Source: Lachnoclostridium phytofermentans
GTDB taxonomy: Bacteria > Bacillota > Clostridia > Lachnospirales > Lachnospiraceae
Length of the DNA stretch: 5,406 nt
Assembly (NCBI GenBank): GCA_003526525.1
Contig: DPVV01000579.1
Span: forward strand, 1 to 5,406
Direction of reading: 5' to 3'
Shown one piece after another: positions 1-5,404 of this stretch. The notes under the pieces are model-generated. The model had not been told where the DNA came from. It saw only the letters and a program-made list of their open reading frames with translations, and did no database searches. Numbering within the stretch: position 1 is the stretch's first letter; each line of letters opens with the position of its first letter. A program made the position numbers and the translations under genes.

Positions 1-1139
1 CGCCGATTGAAACTGCAGGTTATTCTAAGATAGATGGATATGTTTCTTATGGAATCGTAGATCCAGACAATAATAGAAAAGTTAACTACACAATTATGAA
101 TACAAACCTCACAGGTAATCAAGTAGTTACTTTCTCTGGATGGAGAAACTTTAATTCTAGTTATTCATCAAACGCAAATCAAACAAGAGCGGTTGACTTT
201 ACTTTAGATACAACTCCACCAATCCTACTAAGTTATGAGTTAACAAGTAGCATGCAAAACGGAGTTTTAGTTAATAAGTTAATTTTGAATTATAACAAAA
301 CTGTTAACCTAAGTAATATTAGTAACGTAATAACAGCACTCGTGTATAGTAACAACGGTAATATTTTACCGATGAATATCTCATACACTGGTACAGCGGA
401 AGATAAGACCGTAACTTTAATATTAGATAACTTAACTCTAGAGGGCGGTACTTATAATTTTACTATTCCTAAGGATTTTGTATTAGATAATTTAAGCAAT
501 GCTTCTCTTGCAACAACAATACAAGTTCAAAAATCTGCAGGAAGTTCATCAAACTTACCAGCTCCATTATCAGCAGTACAAGATGCTACAAATCCAAGTA
601 AGATTATTGTAACGTTTGGTAATAAGCTTGATTTAGCAAGTGTTACTAATGTATCTAACTATACACTTGGAAATTATACAAATCCTGTCAGTGCAGTAAT
701 TGAACAGCAGGATAATAATAAAGCTGTTGTAGTTTTGACCTTTTCTAATAGTGCAATCGCGAGTACTGGTACTTATGCCTTAACGATTAGAGGAATTAAA
801 GGATACAATGGATCATATGGCGAAATGAAGATTTTCAACACAACACTTAGCTTGATTGAAAACACAAGTGCTATGGTTGTTAGTTGTAAACAAGTATCAC
901 CATATGGTATCGAAATTGAACTTTCAAAACCTGTAACAGGAACAGGAACATTCCAGGTATACACAGGTAGCACCTATGTAACCCCAGCAAGTACCTATGT
1001 TGGTGGAAAGGTGATTTATTTAAGCTTTAACCAAGCGGTAAGTGCGTCCTATTTAATATTAACAAATAATTATTTTGTGGATAACAATAATAACACTGCG
1101 TTAATTAATTCACCACTATCCGTGCAAAGAACCTACTAA
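1..1139 (+). CDS. C-terminal part of a large secreted/surface protein with bacterial Ig-like domains (5' end outside window)
   Basis: The reading frame is open from the left edge (first complete codon at 3) to TAA at 1137-1139, giving 378 visible residues, so the true start lies upstream; the ATG at 96 is internal, without a convincing ribosome binding site. The protein is rich in Asn, Ser, Thr and Val, poor in charge, and has one Cys, as is usual for exported beta-sandwich proteins. About three repeating units are visible. The first begins at DTTPP (visible residues 69-73), the classic entry of SbsA-like or big-type bacterial Ig domains, and runs to about 177. The second, after a Ser-rich linker (SAGSSSN), covers about 185-285. 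The third covers about 288-378. Alternating hydrophobic strands (KLILNYNKTV, KIIVTFGNKL, GIEIELSKPV) support this fold. No LPXTG motif, membrane anchor or SLH domain lies at the C-terminus, so any anchoring or catalytic module must be N-terminal. Exact substrate or partner is unknown. A strong terminator follows. Confidence 0.8.
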   Translation, partial: PIETAGYSKIDGYVSYGIVDPDNNRKVNYTIMNTNLTGNQVVTFSGWRNFNSSYSSNANQTRAVDFTLDTTPPILLSYELTSSMQNGVLVNKLILNYNKTVNLSNISNVITALVYSNNGNILPMNISYTGTAEDKTVTLILDNLTLEGGTYNFTIPKDFVLDNLSNASLATTIQVQKSAGSSSNLPAPLSAVQDATNPSKIIVTFGNKLDLASVTNVSNYTLGNYTNPVSAVIEQQDNNKAVVVLTFSNSAIASTGTYALTIRGIKGYNGSYGEMKIFNTTLSLIENTSAMVVSCKQVSPYGIEIELSKPVTGTGTFQVYTGSTYVTPASTYVGGKVIYLSFNQAVSASYLILTNNYFVDNNNNTALINSPLSVQRTY

Positions 1140-1142
1140 AAA

Positions 1143-1174
1143 CAAGAAAAGTACGCTTCGTGAGCTTTTCCTTG
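1143..1174 (+). other. Imperfect hairpin just after the surface-protein stop codon
   Basis: CAAGAAAAG (1143-1151) pairs with CTTTTCCTTG (1165-1174), with one bulged C, and a small inner ACG/CGT stem is possible at 1153-1161. No T-run follows, so it is unlikely to terminate alone. It may be a 3'-end stabiliser or a remnant ahead of the real terminator at 1183-1224. Confidence 0.4.
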
Positions 1175-1182
1175 TAATGAAT

Positions 1183-1224
1183 AAAAAGAGTGTATAAAGC
1201 GTTACTGCTTTATACACTCTTTTT
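1183..1224 (+). terminator. Rho-independent terminator of the surface-protein gene (perfect 18-bp stem, bidirectional)
   Basis: The left arm at 1183-1200 and right arm at 1207-1224 are perfectly complementary over 18 bp around a 6-nt loop (GTTACT). The right arm ends in CTCTTTTT, giving the U-tract; the left arm starts with AAAAA, so the hairpin would also work on the opposite strand. It begins 43 bases after the stop codon. This is a clear intrinsic terminator separating the surface-protein gene from the next gene. Confidence 0.93.
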
Positions 1225-1248
1225 GAATCTATAGTAAATAGTCCTGCA

Positions 1249-1345
1249 GGTTCATTAAGACGAATTGTATTCGGCTCCAAGTGTGAGAGTTAGTGAACCC
1301 AGAGTAGCGAAATCACTTTGTTCTTTATTCTGACTCAAATGATTT
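1249..1345 (+). other. Strongly foldable intergenic element (possible ncRNA or dispersed repeat)
   Basis: The 329-bp gap between the genes at 1139 and 1469 has no supportable ORF but does hold nested pairing. GGTTCATTAA (1249-1258) pairs with TTAGTGAACC (1290-1299), 10 bp with one G-U. Inside it, CGAAT (1261-1265) pairs with ATTCG (1269-1273) over a 3-nt loop, and a weak CTC/GAG pairing could make a three-way junction. A second stem pairs AAATCA and TTTG (1310-1320, one bulged C) with CAAATGATTT (1336-1345) over a 15-nt loop. No T-run follows and I see no promoter of its own. It could be a small RNA, a dispersed intergenic repeat, or part of a long 3' region. I do not recognise it as a known riboswitch. 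Confidence 0.45.
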
Positions 1346-1401
1346 ACAGGCTAAAAGCGCAAAAATTGGTTATTTTAATAAGCAGGACAATTTTGTTATT
1401 C

Positions 1402-1430
1402 TTGAATATGTAGAAATGCTAGTGTATAAT
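1402..1430 (+). promoter_or_regulatory. Sigma-A type promoter for the VanZ-like gene
   Basis: A -35 box TTGAAT (1402-1407) and a perfect -10 box TATAAT (1425-1430) are separated by the ideal 17 bp. Transcription should start near 1437, giving a leader of about 30 nt before the TTG start at 1469. This is the best promoter in the window and may drive the following genes as well, because no convincing terminator lies before 5266. Confidence 0.8.
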
Positions 1431-1468
1431 GAGAGAGATTCTAGTATGACAAGATAGGAGTATGTGTT

Positions 1469-1948
1469 TTGGATTATAATTTGACCGCAGGAAAACGAGT
1501 AATGGTATGGATACTTTTTCTTGGATATTTGGCTTGTTTGTCATACTTTCTTTTTTTTAGCGAACGATATGGAAGAACAGATTCAAGTAACGGATACCGA
1601 TACAACTTAGTATTATTTCGTGAAATAAAGCGTTTTTTCATCTACCGAAAGGAAGTCGGACTGGAAGGGTTTCTAGTAAATATGGTAGGGAATGTGGCCG
1701 CATTTATGCCATTTGGTTTCTGCTTACCGATGATTAGTTTAAAACGGAGAGGTTTTTTCTCTGTACTTTTTTGGAGTTTTTCGCTTTCCTTAACGATAGA
1801 GACAATACAACTTCTCTATCAGATAGGATCTTTTGATGTTGATGATATATTACTAAATACCATCGGAGGAGTGCTTGGATATATAGGCTACAGGATTATG
1901 CTTTCGATATATATGGTATATAGGAAAAGATTACGTAGTCACCGTTAG
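1469..1948 (+). CDS. VanZ-like family membrane protein
   Basis: A 159-residue integral membrane protein of the VanZ-like family. The start is TTG at 1469, placed by AGGAG at 1456-1460 (8-nt spacing); the ATG at 1462 and GTG at 1464 hit stops within a few codons, and the in-frame ATG at residue 12 lacks a comparable site. Four membrane segments are predicted by eye near residues 11-30, 67-90, 95-117 and 124-148. Family signatures are present: YNLVLF (45-50), then N-x2-GN-x3-F-x-PFGF-x2-P (71-87), E-x2-Q (111-114), FDVDD (122-126) and NTIGG (130-134). The C-terminus is basic (YRKRLRSHR) and probably cytoplasmic. VanZ itself gives low-level teicoplanin resistance, but stand-alone VanZ-like proteins are common in Clostridia and mostly uncharacterised. 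No vanA/H/X/S/R-type genes lie nearby, so a resistance role should not be assumed. It has its own promoter (1402-1430). Confidence 0.88.
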   Translation: MDYNLTAGKRVMVWILFLGYLACLSYFLFFSERYGRTDSSNGYRYNLVLFREIKRFFIYRKEVGLEGFLVNMVGNVAAFMPFGFCLPMISLKRRGFFSVLFWSFSLSLTIETIQLLYQIGSFDVDDILLNTIGGVLGYIGYRIMLSIYMVYRKRLRSHR

Positions 1949-1978
1949 TATCGCACGGAATAATTGTATTGATATAAC

Positions 1979-2003
1979 AGGAGGAAGAGTGAAAGATTTT
2001 TAA
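1979..2003 (+). other. Possible four-codon leader ORF with AGGAGG site (speculative)
   Basis: A consensus AGGAGG at 1979-1984 is followed after 4 nt by GTG at 1989, then AAA GAT TTT and TAA at 2001-2003, which would encode fMet-Lys-Asp-Phe. The GTG and body lie within the 12-bp hairpin at 1987-2013, so ribosome occupancy here would melt that stem. The spacing is short and the peptide tiny. The site may instead be chance, or a decaying ribosome binding site. Confidence 0.15.
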
Positions 2004-2013
2004 TCTTTCACTC
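1987..2013 (+). other. Perfect 12-bp hairpin in the leader of the small membrane-protein gene
   Basis: GAGTGAAAGATT (1987-1998) pairs perfectly with AATCTTTCACTC (2002-2013) over a TTT loop. ACCAAG, not a T-run, follows, so an intrinsic terminator for the VanZ-like gene is unlikely. It could be an mRNA processing or stability element, or an inverted-repeat protein binding site. Confidence 0.6.
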
Positions 2014-2015
2014 AC

Positions 2016-2039
2016 CAAGTTTGTGCTGTGCCAAGCTTG
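2016..2039 (+). other. Second leader hairpin (8 bp)
   Basis: CAAGTTTG (2016-2023) pairs with CAAGCTTG (2032-2039) with one G-U, over the 8-nt loop TGCTGTGC. It sits two bases after the 12-bp hairpin and just before the structure around the ribosome binding site, so the three form a continuous folded leader. Confidence 0.45.
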
Positions 2040-2043
2040 AGTC

Positions 2044-2084
2044 ATTAGCTGCTCCAAAAAGATAGTCGCAGCATGGAGGCTAAT
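2044..2084 (+). promoter_or_regulatory. Shine-Dalgarno-sequestering structure with an alternative pairing
   Basis: The ribosome binding site GGAGG (2075-2079, 6 nt before the ATG at 2086) lies in a stem: ATTAGC (2044-2049) pairs with GCTAAT (2079-2084) and CTCC (2052-2055) with GGAG (2075-2078), 10 bp with a 2-nt bulge. A competing stem, GCTGC (2048-2052) with GCAGC (2068-2072), uses some of the same left-arm bases and would leave GGAGG free. The base pairing is seen in the sequence; a translational switch is inference. It does not match any riboswitch consensus that I know. Confidence 0.4.
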
Positions 2085-2085
2085 T

Positions 2086-2409
2086 ATGATACTAAAAAAA
2101 GCAAAGTATAAATTTAAAGGAAGAGTGCATTCAAAGAATGGTATCGTATCATTTTTACTCGGAATTGCTGCAATCATATCCTTCTTTACCATTTCAATTA
2201 TCTCTGGTTTGAATAAAGGACAAGGCGATATCGTTCTTGGTGCAATCGGTCTTACAACCTTTCTCGTATCGGTATATGGGTTTTTAGCAGGGTATAAAAG
2301 TTTTCAGGAGAAAGATATTTATTTGGTAGCACCTATTCTAGGGATTGGTATCAATGGTATTATGTTAATTAGCTTATTCTGTTTATATATTTTGGGAATT
2401 GTGTTATAA
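2086..2409 (+). CDS. Small three-helix membrane protein of unknown function (resembles DUF6142-type proteins)
   Basis: A 107-residue protein starting at ATG 2086 behind GGAGG at 2075-2079. The N-terminus is strongly basic (MILKKAKYKFKGRVHSKNG) and should stay in the cytoplasm. Three hydrophobic segments follow, near residues 19-41, 47-70 and 79-106, with a short polar loop (NKGQGD, 43-48) and a charged loop (QEKD, 74-77). The K-F-K-G-x2-HS-K-x-GI entry and the Gly-rich helices resemble small Lachnospiraceae membrane proteins placed in DUF6142; this is from memory and not checked. No catalytic or metal-binding motif is visible. It lies 137 bp after the VanZ-like gene on the same strand and could share its transcript, with translation possibly governed by the folded leader. 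I do not assign a function. Confidence 0.75.
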   Translation: MILKKAKYKFKGRVHSKNGIVSFLLGIAAIISFFTISIISGLNKGQGDIVLGAIGLTTFLVSVYGFLAGYKSFQEKDIYLVAPILGIGINGIMLISLFCLYILGIVL

Positions 2410-2438
2410 ATTATAAAACTATTTATTAGGATACAAAA

Positions 2439-2510
2439 GCAAAGTAAAAAAGCAAAGAAAAAGCAAAGAAAAAAGCATAGAAAAAAGCAAAGAAAAAAGC
2501 ATAGAAAGAA
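2439..2510 (+). repeat. Six-copy, approximately 12-bp A-tract tandem repeat
   Basis: Six units start at 2439, 2452, 2463, 2475, 2487 and 2499. They follow the pattern GCAAAGAAAAAA or GCATAGAAAAAA, with lengths 13, 11, 12, 12, 12 and 12; the first has GTAAA and the last ends GAAAGAA. Two variants (CAAAG and CATAG) alternate in the last four units. The array lies between the stop at 2409 and the ATG at 2524, and the last unit runs into the ribosome binding site. Stops in the frames and the lack of a start argue against coding. A-tracts repeating about once per helical turn suggest curved DNA; as RNA the tract would be unstructured. Confidence 0.85.
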
Positions 2511-2523
2511 GGAATGGTGAAAT

Positions 2524-4605
2524 ATGAGAACGATTCAACGTTTACAGGAAGAAAATGAAGAAGTGTTTGAGAGGTTGTCATTATCAATCGAACGTCTGCA
2601 AGTAATGTTAACCGAGGATACTGTGAGTGAGAAGTATCGTGATTTTTTTAAGAAAAATGCTGTCTTCTTACTAAAGTTATATGAAATTGCATTAGCAGTA
2701 AAAAGTGGAGAACAAGCAAACTTAACGCTGGAACAGTTAAAACAACAAAACGAAGAGCTCTATAAAGATATACGTAACGATAATTATAACAAAAGTTATG
2801 CAAATCCTGCTTACGCAGTCTCTGTATTTGGTGAGGAATATGGGAAGATCATGACCTTTTTGGCGACAGAAGTTCGTTCTTTAATTCCATGTGCTTTTGA
2901 GTATAAATTATTACCATTTACTATGTCTGTAGAGCTTTTTATTGAAGTATATAACTACTTTGAAGAAGAGGGTGAATATACTTACAAGGATGTAAAACGT
3001 GCTATTTATTACTTTGCAAGTGATTATGCAGAAGATTTTATGGACATGCGTGTACGTGAAATGTATGATCCGACCTATACATTTGCTTACGATATCATCA
3101 TGGATTCTGATTTATCAGACCTTCGATATCTTTATCAGTACGGAGAATACATTACAGAAAATGAATTAAAAATCGCCGGGTTTTTAAATGAACTTTCGGA
3201 AGAGGAAGTAAAAGCGATGGCGAATACTTATACAGAAGGTTATGTCCGTGGCTTTGTTATGATGGGAGCGGACTTATCTAAGAAGAGCATTGTTGGAATT
3301 CGTACCTGCATCGGTTTTGAACGTATGATGCGATATGCATTCCAATACTTTGAGAACCTTGGAAAGAAGGTAACGGTATATCGCGTAGCAAATGATGTAA
3401 TTAATCGTAAGGGTGGTAGAAAAGTTGGATACTATGCAACGAGTCCTAATCCTCAGTATGAATATGACCATCGATTTGATAAGGGATTGTTCTTTGATAA
3501 GAACTATGCAGAACGTCATTTGGTTGCTACCAAAGCAGCAATGGAAAAATACCGTGTAGAGTGTGCTTCCTACGCGGGTCCAGCTGTGTTAGAAACCTTT
3601 GGTGAACCTGATTTTGAACCAATCAATAAACCAGAAGCAATACATTTAGATAATAAGCAACAGGAATTAAATACTCAGTCTCAGGGACAGATAAGTCAGA
3701 TGATGCAAGAGTTTATCAAATCAGAGGAAATCTCTTTTACCATCATTGCTTATCCATTGCCATCTATTGGAGCGAAGTTCCATGATATATTTGCTGAGAC
3801 GGTAAAAGTTAATAATCTTGATAATGAAGAATATAAAGCGATTCAGCAGCACATTATTGATGCACTTGACCAAGGTGTTTACTGCCATATCTTAGGATCG
3901 AATGGAAATACGACAGATTTAAAGGTTATGCTGTATGAGTTAAAGAACCCAGAGAAAGAAACGATTTTTGAAAACTGTACAGCAGATGTCAATATTCCGG
4001 TAGGTGAAGTATTTACCTCACCAAAGCTGACAGGAACAACTGGCGTGCTAAATGTAAGCAAAGTTTTCTTAAATGGCTTGGAATACAAGGACCTAAAGAT
4101 CAGTTTTGAAGATGGCATGATAACCGACTATGGCTGTTCTAATTTTACTGATAGTGAACAAAATGCAAACTATGTAAAAGAAAATATTTTGATGAATAGA
4201 GATACTCTTCCTCTTGGAGAATTTGCAATAGGAACCAATACTACTGCTTATGTCATGGGACGTAAGTTTGATATCCAACGTAAGTTACCAATTCTAATTG
4301 CTGAGAAAACAGGTCCACATTTTGCTGTAGGTGATACCTGCTATAGTAGAAGCGAGGACCATAAGGTATATAATCCGGATGGAAAAGAGATTGTTGCTAG
4401 AGAAAATGAAGTATCCGCACTTCGTCATACCGACATGGCAAAAGCTTATGTGAATTGCCACACAGACATTACGATTCCTTATGACGAAATCAAAGAAATC
4501 TCAGTTCATACCAAGGACAATCAAAAGATCATGATTATAGAAGATGGATGTTTTGTTCTACCTGGAACGGAGCGTTTAAATGATGCATTAAAAGAGCTTG
4601 AATAA
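2524..4605 (+). CDS. M29-family metallo-aminopeptidase (AmpS/aminopeptidase T type) with long N-terminal extension
   Basis: A 693-residue probable cytoplasmic exopeptidase that removes N-terminal residues from peptides using a two-metal centre. The start is ATG 2524 with AAGGA at 2509-2513 (10-nt spacing). The M29 core appears to begin near residue 235: a Rossmann-like first part (GADLSKKSIVGIRTC, 248-262, then LGKKVTVYR, 279-287), then the family's YPLPS segment (410-414). Residues matching the metal-binding and catalytic set of Thermus AmpT, by order and spacing, are E495 (PVGEVFTSP), E566 (LGEFAIGTN), E594 and H599 (EKTGPHF), Y607 (DTCY), and H646 and D648 (HTD). H599 to H646 is 47 residues, longer than the 31 I recall for Thermus, so there is an insertion around 608-635. 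Typical members have about 370-410 residues; the first ~230 here are helical, acidic and aromatic-rich with no recognised motif. There is no signal peptide or membrane segment. No strong promoter was found; the A-tract repeat lies just upstream. Confidence 0.88.
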   Translation: MRTIQRLQEENEEVFERLSLSIERLQVMLTEDTVSEKYRDFFKKNAVFLLKLYEIALAVKSGEQANLTLEQLKQQNEELYKDIRNDNYNKSYANPAYAVSVFGEEYGKIMTFLATEVRSLIPCAFEYKLLPFTMSVELFIEVYNYFEEEGEYTYKDVKRAIYYFASDYAEDFMDMRVREMYDPTYTFAYDIIMDSDLSDLRYLYQYGEYITENELKIAGFLNELSEEEVKAMANTYTEGYVRGFVMMGADLSKKSIVGIRTCIGFERMMRYAFQYFENLGKKVTVYRVANDVINRKGGRKVGYYATSPNPQYEYDHRFDKGLFFDKNYAERHLVATKAAMEKYRVECASYAGPAVLETFGEPDFEPINKPEAIHLDNKQQELNTQSQGQISQMMQEFIKSEEISFTIIAYPLPSIGAKFHDIFAETVKVNNLDNEEYKAIQQHIIDALDQGVYCHILGSNGNTTDLKVMLYELKNPEKETIFENCTADVNIPVGEVFTSPKLTGTTGVLNVSKVFLNGLEYKDLKISFEDGMITDYGCSNFTDSEQNANYVKENILMNRDTLPLGEFAIGTNTTAYVMGRKFDIQRKLPILIAEKTGPHFAVGDTCYSRSEDHKVYNPDGKEIVARENEVSALRHTDMAKAYVNCHTDITIPYDEIKEISVHTKDNQKIMIIEDGCFVLPGTERLNDALKELE

Positions 4606-4609
4606 ATTA

Positions 4610-4656
4610 GAGAAGTGCCCACCCTTTTAAAGTTACTTCTCCATCAAATGGGGAGT
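4610..4656 (+). promoter_or_regulatory. Two mutually exclusive hairpins in the purE leader (possible attenuator)
   Basis: GAGAAGT (4610-4616) can pair with ACTTCTC (4635-4641). Alternatively ACT plus CTCCAT (4635-4644, one bulged T) can pair with ATGGGGAGT (4648-4656) around a CAA loop, 9 bp with one G-U. The two share 4635-4641, so only one can form. The second is followed by TTCC, a poor U-tract, so true termination is doubtful. I see no guanine riboswitch core and no clear PurR box in the 91-bp gap, and no good promoter. Confidence 0.3.
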
Positions 4657-4696
4657 TTCCTAAAGATAGAAAGTAAAAGGAAAGGATGTATTTAAC

Positions 4697-5203
4697 ATGG
4701 CGAAAGTAGGAATTGTAATGGGAAGTGATTCAGATCTTCCTGTAATGAGTAAGGCAGCAGAGATGCTAGAGAAGTTTGGTATTGATTACGAAATAACTGT
4801 AATCAGTGCGCACAGAATGCCTGACATTTTCTTCGATTATGCTACAAAGGCAGAAGAAAAAGGATTTAAAGTAATTATAGCAGGTGCGGGTGGTGCAGCA
4901 CATCTCCCTGGAATGGCAGCAGCTATTTTTACTATGCCAGTAATCGGTGTACCAATTCATTCAAAAGCATTAAGCGGTGTAGATTCCCTATACTCCATCG
5001 TTCAGATGCCAGCAGGTATTCCAGTAGCAACCGTAGCAATTGACGGAGCAGCAAATGCAGGTATTTTAGCAGCAAAGATACTAGCAACTTCTGATTCAGA
5101 AATTCTCGAGAAGCTAAAAGCTTATAAAGAAGAGTTAAAGGATTCTGTTGTAGCAAAAAAAGAGAAACTTGAAAAAGTTGGTTACAGAGAATATATGAAA
5201 TAA
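4697..5203 (+). CDS. purE: N5-carboxyaminoimidazole ribonucleotide mutase (class I PurE)
   Basis: A 168-residue cytoplasmic enzyme of de novo purine synthesis that converts N5-CAIR to CAIR; class I enzymes act after PurK and form homo-octamers. The start is ATG 4697, with AAAGGA at 4681-4686 (10-nt spacing). Diagnostic motifs: GSDSDLP (9-15), SAHRMP (37-42) with the catalytic His39 (His45 in E. coli), [11 protein letters not shown] (63-73), and the [18 protein letters not shown] segment (88-105), followed by GIPVATVAI and GAANAGILA. Length and all core motifs are normal. SAHRMP has Met where many homologues have Thr; I regard this as natural variation. The stop at 5203 is followed by a strong terminator at 5266-5318, so purE ends its transcript, and no purK or purC follows. 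That is less common than purE heading a pur operon. It lies 91 bp after the aminopeptidase gene, with a foldable leader between. Confidence 0.97.
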   Translation: MAKVGIVMGSDSDLPVMSKAAEMLEKFGIDYEITVISAHRMPDIFFDYATKAEEKGFKVIIAGAGGAAHLPGMAAAIFTMPVIGVPIHSKALSGVDSLYSIVQMPAGIPVATVAIDGAANAGILAAKILATSDSEILEKLKAYKEELKDSVVAKKEKLEKVGYREYMK

Positions 5204-5265
5204 TCCCCATGAATAATGCTTTACTAAACATTAGAACGAAACAATAAATCATCCTAAAGAAAACA

Positions 5266-5318
5266 AAGGAGCTATTACAATCATAGGTTCACGCCTATTT
5301 TGTAATAGTTCCTTTTTT
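5266..5318 (+). terminator. Rho-independent terminator downstream of purE
   Basis: The left arm 5266-5280 (AAGGAGCTATTACAA) pairs with 5300-5314 (TTGTAATAGTTCCTT), 15 bp with one G-U. An inner ATAGG (5283-5287) with CCTAT (5294-5298) closes a 6-nt loop, and TTTTTT covers 5313-5318. The stem begins 62 bp after the purE stop. The preceding stretch, 5204-5265, shows no other feature. Confidence 0.93.
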
Positions 5319-5332
5319 ATGTCTGTGAGTCG

Positions 5333-5404
5333 AGTGAGGCTGAACCAACTTTGACCAACCGATTTAACCTCATTAGTTAAGTCCTCCGCTTCTTTAAGCG
5401 GGGG
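5333..5404. other. Foldable, relatively GC-rich intergenic element at the window's end
   Basis: AGTGAGG (5333-5339) can pair with CCTCATT (5368-5374), 7 bp with one G-U, enclosing two imperfect decamers (CTGAACCAAC, TTTGACCAAC). TTAAC (5364-5368) can instead pair with GTTAA (5376-5380). A separate 9-bp hairpin pairs CCTCCGCTT (5383-5391) with AAGCGGGGG (5396-5404) over a CTTT loop, with one G-U. The window ends two bases later, so I cannot see whether a T-run follows. It may be a dispersed repeat, a small RNA, or the 3' end of a converging gene's transcript. There is no ORF. Confidence 0.4.

Noticed and set aside
1469..1948. Glycopeptide resistance cluster suggested by the VanZ-like protein
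   Set aside because: No ligase, dehydrogenase, dipeptidase or two-component genes are nearby; stand-alone VanZ-like proteins are common in Clostridia.
1987..2013. Intrinsic terminator of the VanZ-like gene
   Set aside because: The stem is perfect but no T-run follows, and the next gene's leader continues directly.
1896..2192. 98-residue ORF on the - strand across the gap between the VanZ-like and small membrane-protein genes
   Set aside because: It overlaps the ends of two well-supported + strand genes, contains the inverted repeats of the leader, has no family resemblance, and I see no convincing ribosome binding site.
2392..2429. Promoter for the aminopeptidase gene (TTGTGT or TTGGGA with TATAAA-like boxes)
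   Set aside because: Each candidate has either a poor -35, a poor -10 or a wrong spacer (14 or 19 bp); AT-rich sequence makes such matches common.
2439..2510. CRISPR array or coding repeat
   Set aside because: Units are about 12 bp with no spacers, far too short for CRISPR, and stop codons with no start argue against a peptide repeat.
3274..4278. Several short - strand ORFs inside the aminopeptidase gene
   Set aside because: They lie wholly within a coding frame with intact catalytic residues and have no recognisable domains.
4606..4696. Guanine/purine riboswitch before purE
   Set aside because: The conserved core and the three-helix layout are absent, and the gap is too short for the aptamer plus expression platform.
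4932..5252. 106-residue Leu-rich ORF on the - strand over purE
   Set aside because: It is the antisense shadow of a certain purE; the Leu richness comes from reverse-reading purE's Ala/Lys/Glu codons.
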